Notes: generated from the letters alone by a model not told the origin. A stretch of DNA of 18,096 bases from Candidatus Coatesiibacteriota bacterium (GCA_030602715.1 JAUVZD010000015.1:1-18096), one strand, 5' to 3'. Numbered from the stretch's first letter, positions 1-8,259 are shown. Numbers and translations are program-made.

Positions 1-14
1 AAATTAGGGATTTT

Positions 15-123
15 ATGGAAACTTTTTTCCAGAAATCCATTAAAAAAATGTATAGCCGTATGCTATACTAACGAGAAAAATGATGGAAACTTTTTTCCAG
101 AAATTCCGCCCTTTTTTCCAGAA
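15..123. repeat. Three direct repeats at the left edge
   Basis: A 22-bp sequence beginning ATGGAAAC and ending CCAGAAAT occurs identically at 15-36 and 83-104. A 13-bp core, CTTTTTTCCAGAA, occurs a third time at 111-123. The first two copies are 68 bp apart, which is not a multiple of three, so this is not a protein repeat of the SppA frame. The stretch is A/T-rich with T6 runs and contains an imperfect GGAAA/TTTCC dyad. It directly precedes the point where barrel-like coding sequence becomes recognisable. It could be an upstream regulatory or insertion-derived sequence, or an assembly artefact of homopolymer-rich DNA; I cannot tell which. Confidence 0.6.
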
Positions 124-171
124 CTCGCGATAAAACTACACTTCTCCTTCGGCTGGGGCACCTCTTTTTTA

Positions 172-2208
172 TTGGAGAGCCTCTTTTCCGGCTTCTCTCT
201 CAACTGGTATCGTTTAAACCAGGGTGAGGACAAGAAGGGCTTCTCGTTGGATTCCGGGATAATGTGGCGTCCCAACTCCTTAATCTCTTTAGGCTTCGTC
301 ACTCGTAACCTTACCGAGCCTGTCTTCGGCGGGCATAAACTCTCAAGAAGCTATACCTTTGGGGTGGGTTTCCGTCCCGCAACCGACCGCATCACAGCTT
401 CTCTGGACCTTACCTACATAGAGGATACCCTGTGGGAGGATATCGGAGTGCGTGTGGGCTTGGATTTTGAGCCCTTGAAGGGGATTCATCTTCTTGCCGA
501 TGTTGATAGGAATAAGAATTTCTCCATCGGATTGAGTTTTAATCTGACCCATAACCAACTCTCCTATGCTCGGCACATGAATGAAGAGGGAGATGCATAT
601 TTCGGCGAGATTGCCTGGTCTTATAGCTCCCAGAACTTGCGCACGATAATTAAACCTCACGGAAAAGCTGTGGAGATATACATAGGCGGGAAGCTGAGGG
701 ATAAAGCCAGTGGGTTCAGTCTGCTGGGCACCTCCGGACTCTCCGCCAGCACCATCGTAGCCAAGATAGAAGATGCCGCCGAAGACTCTGCAGTAGGGGG
801 TTTATTCCTGGATATCGCTCCCATCAGCGATTCCTTCACTGGCGGACCTGATGCCATGGTGTGGGAGATTACTCAAGCGTTGGAGAAGTTCAGCGCCGCC
901 GGAAAACCCATCGTCGCCTATATGAAAAGCCTGGCCGGCGCCTCGGAATACATGATAGCATCCTGTGCCGATAAGATTGTGATGCCCCCGGATTCAAGCT
1001 GGAACGGCCTCAGCGGGTATACCTCCATTATGAGGATAACTGGATTGGCGGAGAAGCTGGGTATAGAGATGGAATATGAGACGGCGGGCGATTATAAGTC
1101 CACCTTTCACCAGTTAGGACCTGAGCTGACCGAGGAACAACGAGAAGAAGTTATATCCCTTTTAGAAGGGGATAGGGAAATTATAGTTGACCACATCCAG
1201 AAAATGCGGGGTTTCAAGAGGACAGTTGCTGAGGAGGCTTATGAAGTCTGGGTAATATTTTCGGAGGACGCTTTAGAGCTTGGTTACATAGACCAGATCG
1301 GCTCCTATGAAGAAGCAAAAGACCTCCTTGCTGAATTGATGGGAAAAGAGAGCGTCTCCACATCCTCCATATCACTGGGCAACGACTACCGGTATCGTTG
1401 GGGTCCGAGCCCCATAATCGCAGTGGTGGAAGCTTATGGGACGATAATCTCCGGGGAGAGCGGCAAGGATTTAATCTTCGGAACTAGATATGCCGGCGGG
1501 GAGACGATCAGTAGAATTTTGGAGAAACTGAGCAAAGACAACAATGTGAAGGGTGTGGTCTTGCGGATTGACTCCGGCGGAGGTTCGGTGCTTGGCTCCT
1601 CCATGATTCATATGGCTACTGAGCGGTTTAAGGAATCCGGCAAACCCATAGTCGCTTCAATGGGCAACATGGCTGCCAGCGGTGGCTATTTTATCGCTTG
1701 CAATACCGACCGCATCTTCGCCTCTCCCAGCACCATAACCGGCTCCATCGGTGTGGTGCATATGAAACCGGTGATTGAGGATCTACTGGAAAAAATTGCG
1801 GTTGAGGAGGAGATACTGAAACTTACCGAACATGCCGATATTTATTCCCCCTTGCGCCACTACACAGAAAAGGAGCTGGAACGAACCAAAGAGCAGATTG
1901 AGGAAATTTATAGGCGCTTTTTACAGAATGTCGCTGACGGGCGAGGAATGACCTATGAACAGGTGGAACATATCGCCGAGGGGCGGGTCTATACCGGCAC
2001 CCAGGCGATGGAGTTGGGTCTGATAGACGAGTTCGGCGGCACATCCGCTGCCGTGGATTATCTGAAAGCGCAGTTGGATTTGGGCGATGAAACCGAGGTG
2101 CGTTACTACGGCTACAGGGAGCCTTTCTTCCAACGACTACTCTCAGGAATGAGCTTAGGTTTGGATTCTATCTTCGGAGGGGGAAGCGAGGAAAGTTATT
2201 GGTATTGA
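172..2208 (+). CDS. sppA: SppA-family signal peptide peptidase with N-terminal beta-barrel-like region (5' end uncertain)
   Basis: Probable membrane-associated serine protease of the SppA (protease IV) family, which degrades cleaved signal peptides. From the TTG at 172, residues 1 to about 155 are alternating amphipathic strands with phrases such as MWRPNSLISLGFVTRNL, typical of outer-membrane barrels. Residues from about 165 are the tandem SppA halves. The catalytic lysine is K309 in AGDYKS and the serine nucleophile is S503 in MAASGGYF, 194 residues apart (K209 and S409 in E. coli SppA). The frame stays open to the window edge, but no ATG, GTG or TTG precedes 172 in frame. Barrel-like sequence seems to begin near 121, and no signal peptide is visible, so the 5' end may be missing, broken or lie upstream. 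E. coli SppA has a simple N-terminal membrane anchor; here the barrel would imply an outer-membrane position. It overlaps nth by 10 bp. The peptidase call is strong, the barrel call moderate, the start weak. Confidence 0.88.
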   Translation: MESLFSGFSLNWYRLNQGEDKKGFSLDSGIMWRPNSLISLGFVTRNLTEPVFGGHKLSRSYTFGVGFRPATDRITASLDLTYIEDTLWEDIGVRVGLDFEPLKGIHLLADVDRNKNFSIGLSFNLTHNQLSYARHMNEEGDAYFGEIAWSYSSQNLRTIIKPHGKAVEIYIGGKLRDKASGFSLLGTSGLSASTIVAKIEDAAEDSAVGGLFLDIAPISDSFTGGPDAMVWEITQALEKFSAAGKPIVAYMKSLAGASEYMIASCADKIVMPPDSSWNGLSGYTSIMRITGLAEKLGIEMEYETAGDYKSTFHQLGPELTEEQREEVISLLEGDREIIVDHIQKMRGFKRTVAEEAYEVWVIFSEDALELGYIDQIGSYEEAKDLLAELMGKESVSTSSISLGNDYRYRWGPSPIIAVVEAYGTIISGESGKDLIFGTRYAGGETISRILEKLSKDNNVKGVVLRIDSGGGSVLGSSMIHMATERFKESGKPIVASMGNMAASGGYFIACNTDRIFASPSTITGSIGVVHMKPVIEDLLEKIAVEEEILKLTEHADIYSPLRHYTEKELERTKEQIEEIYRRFLQNVADGRGMTYEQVEHIAEGRVYTGTQAMELGLIDEFGGTSAAVDYLKAQLDLGDETEVRYYGYREPFFQRLLSGMSLGLDSIFGGGSEESYWY

Positions 2209-2915
2209 ACCGGACTAATTTGGGTAACGGAGCGATAAAGAAGATAACCGAAAAGATTGAGCGCATTGCGCCGATTTTGGAGGGGGTGTATGGGCATCCC
2301 ACCTATCATCCCCACGCCCAAGAGGACCCACTTGATGAGTTGATCCGCACCATCCTCTCTCAGAATACTACCGATGCCAACACCCACCTTGCGTGGAGCC
2401 GTCTGAAGAGGCGTTGGCCCACCTGGGAGGGGTTGTGGGTGGAGGGGGGCGCCGTTTCCCTGCAGGATGCTATCAAGCCGGGTGGTCTATCCGCCATCAA
2501 AGCGGAGCGGATTATCAATATATTGGGGGAGTTGATGGAGAGAGAGGGGAAGTTGTCGCTGGATATATTGAGGGAGATGGATGATGAGGGAGCAATTGCT
2601 TACCTTATATCTTTTAAGGGCGTGGGACTAAAAACCGCCTACTGTGTGCTTGCCTTCTCCCTAGGGCGGGATCTTCTACCGGTGGATACCCACATCCTGC
2701 GCCTGTCCAGGAGATTGGGATTTTTACCCGAAAGGACCACTATGGATGAGGCCCATATTATTCTAAATCGGGCCACCCCCTCGGGAATGGCGCTCAGCTT
2801 CCATATGAACTTGATAGCCCACGGTCGTGAGGTTTGCTCAGCCCGCAATCCCCATTGTATGAGATGCCCGCTGACCGTTGAGTGTCTGTATTATTCCGGA
2901 GAGGTGGTGGTATAG
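2199..2915 (+). CDS. nth: Endonuclease III-like DNA glycosylase/AP lyase
   Basis: Base-excision-repair enzyme that removes oxidised pyrimidines and cuts the abasic site. The 238-residue product has the helix-hairpin-helix GVGLKTA with the catalytic lysine at K145 and the catalytic aspartate at D163 in VDTHI, the same order as K120 and D138 in E. coli Nth. Near the C terminus the cysteines are spaced C-x6-C-x2-C-x5-C, exactly the 4Fe-4S ligand pattern of Nth. The N terminus is somewhat longer than in E. coli Nth (211 residues). The TTG at 2199 is chosen because GAGG at 2188-2191 lies 7 bases upstream; a second in-frame TTG is at 2205. The start lies inside the end of sppA, so the two are translationally coupled and cotranscribed. 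Related HhH-GPD glycosylases (MutY, AlkA types) fit less well because the lysine and the Nth cysteine spacing are both present. Confidence 0.93.
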   Translation: MVLNRTNLGNGAIKKITEKIERIAPILEGVYGHPTYHPHAQEDPLDELIRTILSQNTTDANTHLAWSRLKRRWPTWEGLWVEGGAVSLQDAIKPGGLSAIKAERIINILGELMEREGKLSLDILREMDDEGAIAYLISFKGVGLKTAYCVLAFSLGRDLLPVDTHILRLSRRLGFLPERTTMDEAHIILNRATPSGMALSFHMNLIAHGREVCSARNPHCMRCPLTVECLYYSGEVVV

Positions 2916-3010
2916 GGGGGTTGGTTGGAGGTGATGGGGTTCTTGTATTGAAAGAATTTAATCTTTTACTACAATTGTTAGAGTGAGATTTGGGTTACTT
3001 ATTGGTTTAC

Positions 3011-5428
3011 CTACCCCTTCAGCTCCACCACCGTGACCCCGCCTCCTCCCTCGCCCTCACCGCCGGAGCGAAAGTCCTCCACCTGGGAATGATGGCGCAG
3101 AAACTCCCTGACCGCATTGCGCAGTCTGCCGGTGCCGAAGCCGTGCACCACAACTATACTGGACAACCCCATCACCATCGCTTCATCCAGCCGGCGGTCC
3201 AGCTCCCCTAAAGCCTCCTCCACCCGCATGCCGACGAGCATAACTCGTGAGCCTCCTTCTTCTACATCCCGGTCTATGCCTACGCTCCCCTCCCTATCCG
3301 GCGGCGTCTCCACCGGCTCCACCTTGGAGAAGGGCACCCTGAGGGTCAACCCGCCCATAGCCACACTCACCTGACCCCGTTTGGCGTCCACCTCCTCCAC
3401 CCGACCGATGGAACTGCCCTCTTTCAGGCGCACCCAGTCCCCTTCCGAAAGTGTGGCCACCTCCTCTAACATCTCCTCATCTTCCTCGGCGGATACCCTC
3501 TCCTCAAGCCGGGAGATCTCCTCCAGCTTCGCAACCACTTCCTTCTCGGAGACGGTCTCCTTCCCCTCCCTCAGTTCCTTGAGAAGTCTGCGAGCCTCCT
3601 CCTTAGCCTGGTAGATGAACTCTTTGCCCTCACGGCGGGCTTCCGCTATCAACTTTTTGCGCTCCTTATCCCAGTCGGAGAGTTTTTTCTCCAGTTCAGG
3701 TCGTCGGCTCTCCCAGAAGGCTTTGTCATCGGCTATCTTCGTCCTTTCACGGCTCAGTTTTGCTCGTTCAGCCTCGGCGGCGGCTATGGCTTTCTCCAGG
3801 CTCTCCCGCTCCTCGCCGACGATTGCACGAGCTGACCGAATGAGCTTTGGGGGAAATCCCAGGCTCTCGGCTATCTCCAGTGAGTGCGATGAACCGTAGC
3901 TGTTCCAGATGAGATGGTAGGTGGGGGTGCCGCTCTCCTCGGAGAACTCCACTGCAGCATTTACCATGTTTTCCCGGGTGAAGGCGTAGCACTTCAGCTG
4001 GTCGTAGTGGGTGGTTGCCAGGGTCAGAGCGCCGGTGCCACACAGATGGTCAATGACCGCTATGGCTAGAGCGGAGCCGTATGCCGGGTCTGTGCCCACG
4101 CCCAGCTCGTCCAGGATGACCAGGGACTTCTTTTTGGCAGAGGAGATGACCTCCCCCAGACGGAGCAGATGGGCGGAGAAGGTGGAGAGGTTCTCCTCTA
4201 CGCTCTGCCCCTCGCCGATCTCAGCGTAGATGCCGGCGAAGACCGGCAGGCGGGAATCGGCACTGGCTGGAATCTCCAAGCCAGCCTGAGCCATCATAGC
4301 CAGTATTCCCACCGTCTTCACCGCCACCGTCTTTCCCCCGGCATTGGGACCGGAGATGACCACCGCTTGCACCTTTCCCCCCAAGAAGAAGTCGGAGGGG
4401 ACCACCACCTCTGTCGGCTCCTCGCCTCGCTCGGCGGCGTATAGCATAAGCAGGGGATGACGAGCCTTGTATAACTCTACGGCGGTCCCGGCGGAAAGCT
4501 GGGGGGGATTTGCCCCCAGACGGCGAGCCAGACGGGCCCGGGCTCGGATAAAATCCAGTTCCACCAAGCCCCGTTCTGTGGCTTGTAGTTCACCCAGCTC
4601 ACCTCTTGCCTTGTCTGAGAGGGCGATGAGGATTTTTCGTATCTCCGCTTCCTCAGCGCTTGAGAGCTCCGCCAGTCGGTTGTTCAGCTCCACCACCGCC
4701 ATCGGTTCAACGAAGGCGGTGCTGCCACTGCCGGAGCGACCGTGGATTATCCCCTTTACCGCCGAGAGGGAGTCAACCCGCACCGGTATGCAGAAGCGCT
4801 CGTTGCGCATCACCACCGTATCCTCGCCTATGGCATCGGCGGTGCGCTTGTCGGTGAAGAAATTTGCCAGACGGTTGTATATCTCACTTCGGAAGCGGCG
4901 TTGGTCCCTGCGAATCTCCTTCAGGGCGGAGCTTGCCGAATCTTTGACCTCACCGGCTTCATCTATTGCTTTGGCGACGGCGCCTGTCAGTGTTTTATGG
5001 TCGCTCATGGATGCGGTGATGGTGCACAGGTCGGGGTAGAGTTTCTCGCTCTTTCCCAGCGCTCTGCGAACCGCCCCTGCGGTGGAGAGGACACCAGCCA
5101 ACTCCTGAAACTCCTTTGCCTTCAGGAAGGAGCCTTCGGTTGCCAGGCGGGAGAGTTGGGGACGTATGTCGCTTATCTCGGTGAAGGGCAAGCCCACACC
5201 ATAATCAAGCAGAGCCCGCATCTGCACCGACTGGGCTTGGTGCAGGCTGGCCTGGTCCAGGTCCGGGGTGGGACGGAGGGCGGAGACCAGCTCCTTGCCG
5301 TGGTCGGTGTAAGCCAGCAGGTGGATAAATTCCAAAATTTTTCCAAATTCCAGCTCGCTTACGGTCTCCTCATCGGCGACGGGATGTTTGAGTGTAGTCT
5401 GATCAGTTATGTGCTCTTCTGGGTTCAT
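3011..5428 (-). CDS. mutS2: MutS2 ATPase with C-terminal Smr domain
   Basis: MutS2 binds branched DNA or, in some bacteria, collided ribosomes, and is not the mismatch-repair MutS. The 805-residue product lacks the MutS mismatch-recognition domain and starts directly with the core. The Walker A motif GPNAGGKT is at 360-367, Walker B VILDE ends at D440-E441, and TTHYDQ follows. A long charged coiled coil (about 520-640) follows, and the Smr domain closes the protein with HGFGTGRLR starting at H762. The usual LDLR-type motif at the start of Smr reads MLVG here, so the conserved Asp and Arg are missing. The ATG at 5428 has no strong Shine-Dalgarno sequence, but a near-consensus promoter lies 30 bases upstream. 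The gene converges with nth; the 95-bp gap shows no convincing terminator. Length matches the family (about 780-800). Confidence 0.95.
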   Translation of the reverse strand: MNPEEHITDQTTLKHPVADEETVSELEFGKILEFIHLLAYTDHGKELVSALRPTPDLDQASLHQAQSVQMRALLDYGVGLPFTEISDIRPQLSRLATEGSFLKAKEFQELAGVLSTAGAVRRALGKSEKLYPDLCTITASMSDHKTLTGAVAKAIDEAGEVKDSASSALKEIRRDQRRFRSEIYNRLANFFTDKRTADAIGEDTVVMRNERFCIPVRVDSLSAVKGIIHGRSGSGSTAFVEPMAVVELNNRLAELSSAEEAEIRKILIALSDKARGELGELQATERGLVELDFIRARARLARRLGANPPQLSAGTAVELYKARHPLLMLYAAERGEEPTEVVVPSDFFLGGKVQAVVISGPNAGGKTVAVKTVGILAMMAQAGLEIPASADSRLPVFAGIYAEIGEGQSVEENLSTFSAHLLRLGEVISSAKKKSLVILDELGVGTDPAYGSALAIAVIDHLCGTGALTLATTHYDQLKCYAFTRENMVNAAVEFSEESGTPTYHLIWNSYGSSHSLEIAESLGFPPKLIRSARAIVGEERESLEKAIAAAEAERAKLSRERTKIADDKAFWESRRPELEKKLSDWDKERKKLIAEARREGKEFIYQAKEEARRLLKELREGKETVSEKEVVAKLEEISRLEERVSAEEDEEMLEEVATLSEGDWVRLKEGSSIGRVEEVDAKRGQVSVAMGGLTLRVPFSKVEPVETPPDREGSVGIDRDVEEGGSRVMLVGMRVEEALGELDRRLDEAMVMGLSSIVVVHGFGTGRLRNAVREFLRHHSQVEDFRSGGEGEGGGGVTVVELKG

Positions 5429-5457
5429 AATTTTGCCAGGATAATTGACAAAGAGGA

Positions 5458-5486
5458 ACTATATCAGAAAAACCCCTCAAAGTCAA
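5458..5486 (-). promoter_or_regulatory. mutS2 promoter
   Basis: On the minus strand the -35 box TTGACT (5481-5486) and the -10 box TATAGT (5458-5463) are separated by exactly 17 bp. The predicted start site near 5451 leaves a leader of about 23 bases before the mutS2 ATG. One arm of a 9-bp inverted repeat touches the -35 box at 5486. Confidence 0.78.
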
Positions 5487-5539
5487 CCTGCAAAGGGGTA
5501 GGACGAATGGTGATACAGGTAGGACTGGTGTTTGCAGGT
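5486..5539. repeat. Inverted repeat with internal direct repeats upstream of mutS2
   Basis: ACCTGCAAA at 5486-5494 and TTTGCAGGT at 5531-5539 are perfect 9-bp inverted arms, 36 bp apart. Inside, GGTAGGAC occurs twice, each soon followed by GGTG. A further ACCCCT/AGGGGT dyad (5472-5477 and 5494-5499) flanks the -35 box. The element fills the space between the tRNA terminator and the mutS2 -35 box, so a regulator site is plausible but unproven. Confidence 0.45.
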
Positions 5540-5542
5540 AAG

Positions 5543-5584
5543 CAAAAAGAGAGTCCCCCGTTCCCGCCTTGGCGGGATCGGGGG
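5543..5584 (-). terminator. Rho-independent terminator after tRNA-fMet
   Basis: Read on the minus strand, a GC-rich stem of up to 14 pairs with one A/A mismatch (5555-5584) is followed by TCTCTTTTT. It begins about 10 bases after the CCA end of the tRNA and separates the tRNA transcript from mutS2. Confidence 0.85.
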
Positions 5585-5593
5585 GGATAATTG

Positions 5594-5670
<77 letters not shown>

Positions 5671-5675
5671 GGGGG

Positions 5676-5704
5676 ATACTAGCAAAAAGCGGGGGAGATG
5701 TCAA
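5676..5704 (-). promoter_or_regulatory. tRNA-fMet promoter
   Basis: On the minus strand a perfect -35 box TTGACA (5699-5704), a 17-bp spacer and an extended -10, TGC before TAGTAT (5676-5681). Only five C residues separate the -10 box from nucleotide 1 of the tRNA, so the transcription start should fall at or almost at the mature 5' end. Confidence 0.9.
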
Positions 5705-5736
5705 GCCCATTGGGGGAAGATTTTCGCTATGTTTTA

Positions 5737-6759
5737 CTATTTCTGGCTTTCAAGCCACTCCATATCCTCTTCCGGTTGCGGTTCGCAGAAGTTGGTTTCA
5801 AGAACCGGTCCGTCCACTATCTTCATGAAAGCGTATTCACTGTGCTGAAGCTCCCTTTGGGGCTGTGATGCGTCAATATACTGCACCACCAGCGAGAGCG
5901 GCTCCTCCAGCACATGCACCTGGACGAACCCGGGGGGACAGTATAATGCGGGGTAAGTTATGGAGCCGGTGTTGATGCACAGGGGGCCCGAATCCTGGTA
6001 GTCGGGAAGAGCCGAGCGCTTAAAGAAGTGGGTGGTGGCGGAGAGCACCAGGTCGGCTTTGTCCAATACCAATTCTTGTCGTTCATCAGATAGCTCATCC
6101 AGCCAGAACCCGTCAATGGAGTGCGCTCCGATAATGATGATCTCCTGGGGACCCTTTACGATGGAGTTGAGTGTATCTATGAGGTATTGCCGGGAATCCT
6201 GGTTGAAGGCAATGGTATTATCCCATGGGCTGTCGGGGTAATGGAGCTGGATGAGGTGCACGGTGTAGTCATCCACCTCTATTTGCGCATAATATTCGCA
6301 GCCATTCTCTCGGATTTCCACCTTCGGACGGCTTTCCAGGTCAACCTCCTCCAGTATCGGCACCCCGGCGCCCCAGTCGTCCTGTCCGGAGCCATAGAAC
6401 TCGTTTTCGCCGTCAGCCACATTGGGGTAGAAGTGGTCGTGCCACCATTGATTTTCTGAAAGGAAGGTTATGAAGCTGTTCTCCCAGCCCTTCTTCACAT
6501 GGTCTCCCATACCGATGACGAAGGCGCAGTCGGCTTCGCTAATCCACCCCACCATTTTGGCGAACTCCGGGCTGGAGAAGGACGAGTCCCCCTTGTTGTC
6601 ACTCATTATGGCGAAGGTGAAGACGGCGGCGGAGTCCAGGTCCTGGATGGTGGCGAAGTCGGGGATAAAGATTTCATCGGAACTGTAGCCAGGGGAATTT
6701 CCCGCCATGACTGAAAACAAGGCAGAAATGAGGATGAGTTTCTTGGTTTTAATTGTCAT
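5737..6759 (-). CDS. Secreted calcineurin-like metallophosphoesterase, divergent motifs
   Basis: 340 residues with an N-terminal signal peptide (basic start, hydrophobic 8-19), so probably exported. The order of motifs matches calcineurin-like phosphoesterases but several are altered: SDNKGD with D54 replaces D-x-H, GMGDH (G85-D86) matches the GD box, DGENE (117-121) stands where GNHE is expected, GAHS supplies H213, and TTHFF supplies H244 in place of GHxH. The substrate cannot be predicted. The region around 96-145 is rich in Trp and acidic residues. The ATG at 6759 follows AAGGAG at a good distance. The gene lies 37 bp downstream of the MFS gene on the same strand and is probably cotranscribed with it. 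No clear terminator separates it from the tRNA promoter 33 bp further on. A non-catalytic relative is possible given the missing metal ligands. Confidence 0.72.
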   Translation of the reverse strand: MTIKTKKLILISALFSVMAGNSPGYSSDEIFIPDFATIQDLDSAAVFTFAIMSDNKGDSSFSSPEFAKMVGWISEADCAFVIGMGDHVKKGWENSFITFLSENQWWHDHFYPNVADGENEFYGSGQDDWGAGVPILEEVDLESRPKVEIRENGCEYYAQIEVDDYTVHLIQLHYPDSPWDNTIAFNQDSRQYLIDTLNSIVKGPQEIIIIGAHSIDGFWLDELSDERQELVLDKADLVLSATTHFFKRSALPDYQDSGPLCINTGSITYPALYCPPGFVQVHVLEEPLSLVVQYIDASQPQRELQHSEYAFMKIVDGPVLETNFCEPQPEEDMEWLESQK

Positions 6760-6796
6760 AGAGCTCTCCTTATTAACTTACTTGAATCAACCGAAC

Positions 6797-8131
6797 CTAC
6801 CCCTTCCCCCCAGCCCCCTTCACCTTCTTATACGCCGGCAGGAACCGACCGAAGGCGGAGACGATGAACTCCAGGGCGCCGCTTCCCACAAATATCCAGC
6901 GCACACCCACAAAGTCAGCCAGACTGCCGAAGATGCCCATAGATGCCATGGAGAGGGGGTCAAACATCACCGCGAAAACCCCGAAGGCTCTGCCCCGGCG
7001 GTCCTCGGGGATGTATTCCTGCAGGAAGGTTATGATGTTTATGGAGAAGGCGGTGCCTATCATGCCGAAGAGGAAGAATGCGCCCAATGCCGCATAGTAG
7101 TTGGTATTCAGCCCCAGAAAGATAATTATCAGCGCGTCAAAGAAGAGCAGGTTGATGATGGTGGCGATGCGCTCAAAGCGGTTGCCCACTACACCCCAGA
7201 TGAGCCCCCCGACGATGCCGCCCACGCCCAGGACGGAGATGAGATAGCCGAACTCCTCGGTGCCCCCGCCCAGTATTTTCTCAGTTAGGACGATAAACAG
7301 GGGGTTTAAGCCGGCGGTGCAGAGGATGAGCACCCCGAAGAAGATGAGGATGTATTTGAGCACAAAGTCGCTGAACATATAGCGGAGTCCCTCCCGAAAC
7401 TCCCCCCAAAGTTTGCTGACGGTGGTCTCCTTCGCCTCCTCGGCTCTTTCTGATGGGCGAATCAACCAGATCATAAATGCGGAGAAAACGAAGGTCACCG
7501 AATCGGCGATGAAGGCGGAGGTGGTGCCGATGTGGGCGACCAGCAATCCCCCCACCGCAGGACCGACGATAGCCACGATGTTCATAGTGGTGACCTGCAG
7601 GGAGTTAACCGTGACCAGTATCTCTTTCTCCACCAGGGTGGGCAGGAGGGAGAATTCGGCGGGGTGGAAGAGGGAGTTTGCCGCCCCAATAAAGAAGACG
7701 ATGACGTAGATCTGCCACAGGTCGGTGGTGAAGGGGATGAGCAGGACCAGGGCGAAGCGAGCCAGGTCTGAGATTATCAACAGCCGTCTGCGGTCCATGC
7801 GGTCGGCGAGGACACCGGCGACGGGACCCAGGAAGAGGTTGGGCAGGGTCATAAATATCATCAGCAGACCCAGGTCCAGGGCTCTGCCGGTGATGCTATA
7901 GACATAGACCATCAGGGCGATGAAGTTGATGCGGTTGCCCAGGGCGGAGACCGCCTCGGCGATCCACAGCTTGCGGTAGTTGGAGTTTGCGAGCGCCCGG
8001 CGGTATGCCTTGAGCCCCATGGTCTTTTGTAGAGGTGCGCCCCTGGGTGGTTCGGGGAGCCGCACCCCCGGGGAGTCGTCGGGGTTGGTTGGGGGCTCTC
8101 TGTCCTTTTCTTTGTCCCGGTTGTCGGTCAT
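6797..8131 (-). CDS. MFS transporter (EntS/MFS_3-like exporter)
   Basis: 444-residue inner-membrane protein with about 12 hydrophobic segments. The loop between TM2 and TM3 carries the MFS motif A, GVLADRMDRRRL (106-117), and the first helix region AVSALGNRINFIALMVYVY is typical of the MFS_3 group that includes the enterobactin exporter EntS. Proton-driven export of a small molecule or drug is likely; the substrate is unknown. The first 40 residues are a charged, proline-rich cytoplasmic extension before the usual start of the fold. An internal Met at residue 38 could be the true start, as neither site has a convincing Shine-Dalgarno sequence. It heads a probable two-gene unit with the phosphoesterase. 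A perfect palindrome covers the likely -10 box, suggesting repressor control. Confidence 0.88.
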   Translation of the reverse strand: MTDNRDKEKDREPPTNPDDSPGVRLPEPPRGAPLQKTMGLKAYRRALANSNYRKLWIAEAVSALGNRINFIALMVYVYSITGRALDLGLLMIFMTLPNLFLGPVAGVLADRMDRRRLLIISDLARFALVLLIPFTTDLWQIYVIVFFIGAANSLFHPAEFSLLPTLVEKEILVTVNSLQVTTMNIVAIVGPAVGGLLVAHIGTTSAFIADSVTFVFSAFMIWLIRPSERAEEAKETTVSKLWGEFREGLRYMFSDFVLKYILIFFGVLILCTAGLNPLFIVLTEKILGGGTEEFGYLISVLGVGGIVGGLIWGVVGNRFERIATIINLLFFDALIIIFLGLNTNYYAALGAFFLFGMIGTAFSINIITFLQEYIPEDRRGRAFGVFAVMFDPLSMASMGIFGSLADFVGVRWIFVGSGALEFIVSAFGRFLPAYKKVKGAGGKG

Positions 8132-8175
8132 CTGTGGAGGATTGCGTTTGTGGAGGGATTGGATTTATTGGCGAG

Positions 8176-8191
8176 AGTATATCAGATATAC
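8176..8191 (-). promoter_or_regulatory. MFS promoter -10 with overlapping palindromic operator
   Basis: GTATATC at 8177-8183 and GATATAC at 8185-8191 form a perfect 7-bp palindrome around one base. On the minus strand the extended -10 TGATATACT (hexamer 8176-8181) lies inside it. The -35 region 17 bp upstream (TTTCCC) is weak. A dimeric repressor bound here would block RNA polymerase; the regulator is not in the window. Confidence 0.55.
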
Positions 8192-8259
8192 CGCTTGGGG
8201 GAAAGGGGAAATGTTTTAGTTGGGGATGTAGCGGAGATAGCAAATTACGGATAATTAAT

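Noticed and set aside
83-136. Small ORF starting MMETFFQK at the left edge
   Set aside because: It is only 17 codons, lies in the direct repeats, and has no Shine-Dalgarno sequence or coding signal.
2916-3010. Terminator between nth and mutS2
   Set aside because: TTCTT and AAAGAA near 2940-2960 could pair, but the stem is short and A/T-rich; I do not trust it.
4467-5590. Long plus-strand open frames across mutS2
   Set aside because: They are opposite-strand shadows of the clearly homologous mutS2 gene, rich in Ser/Arg or Gly, with no family resemblance.
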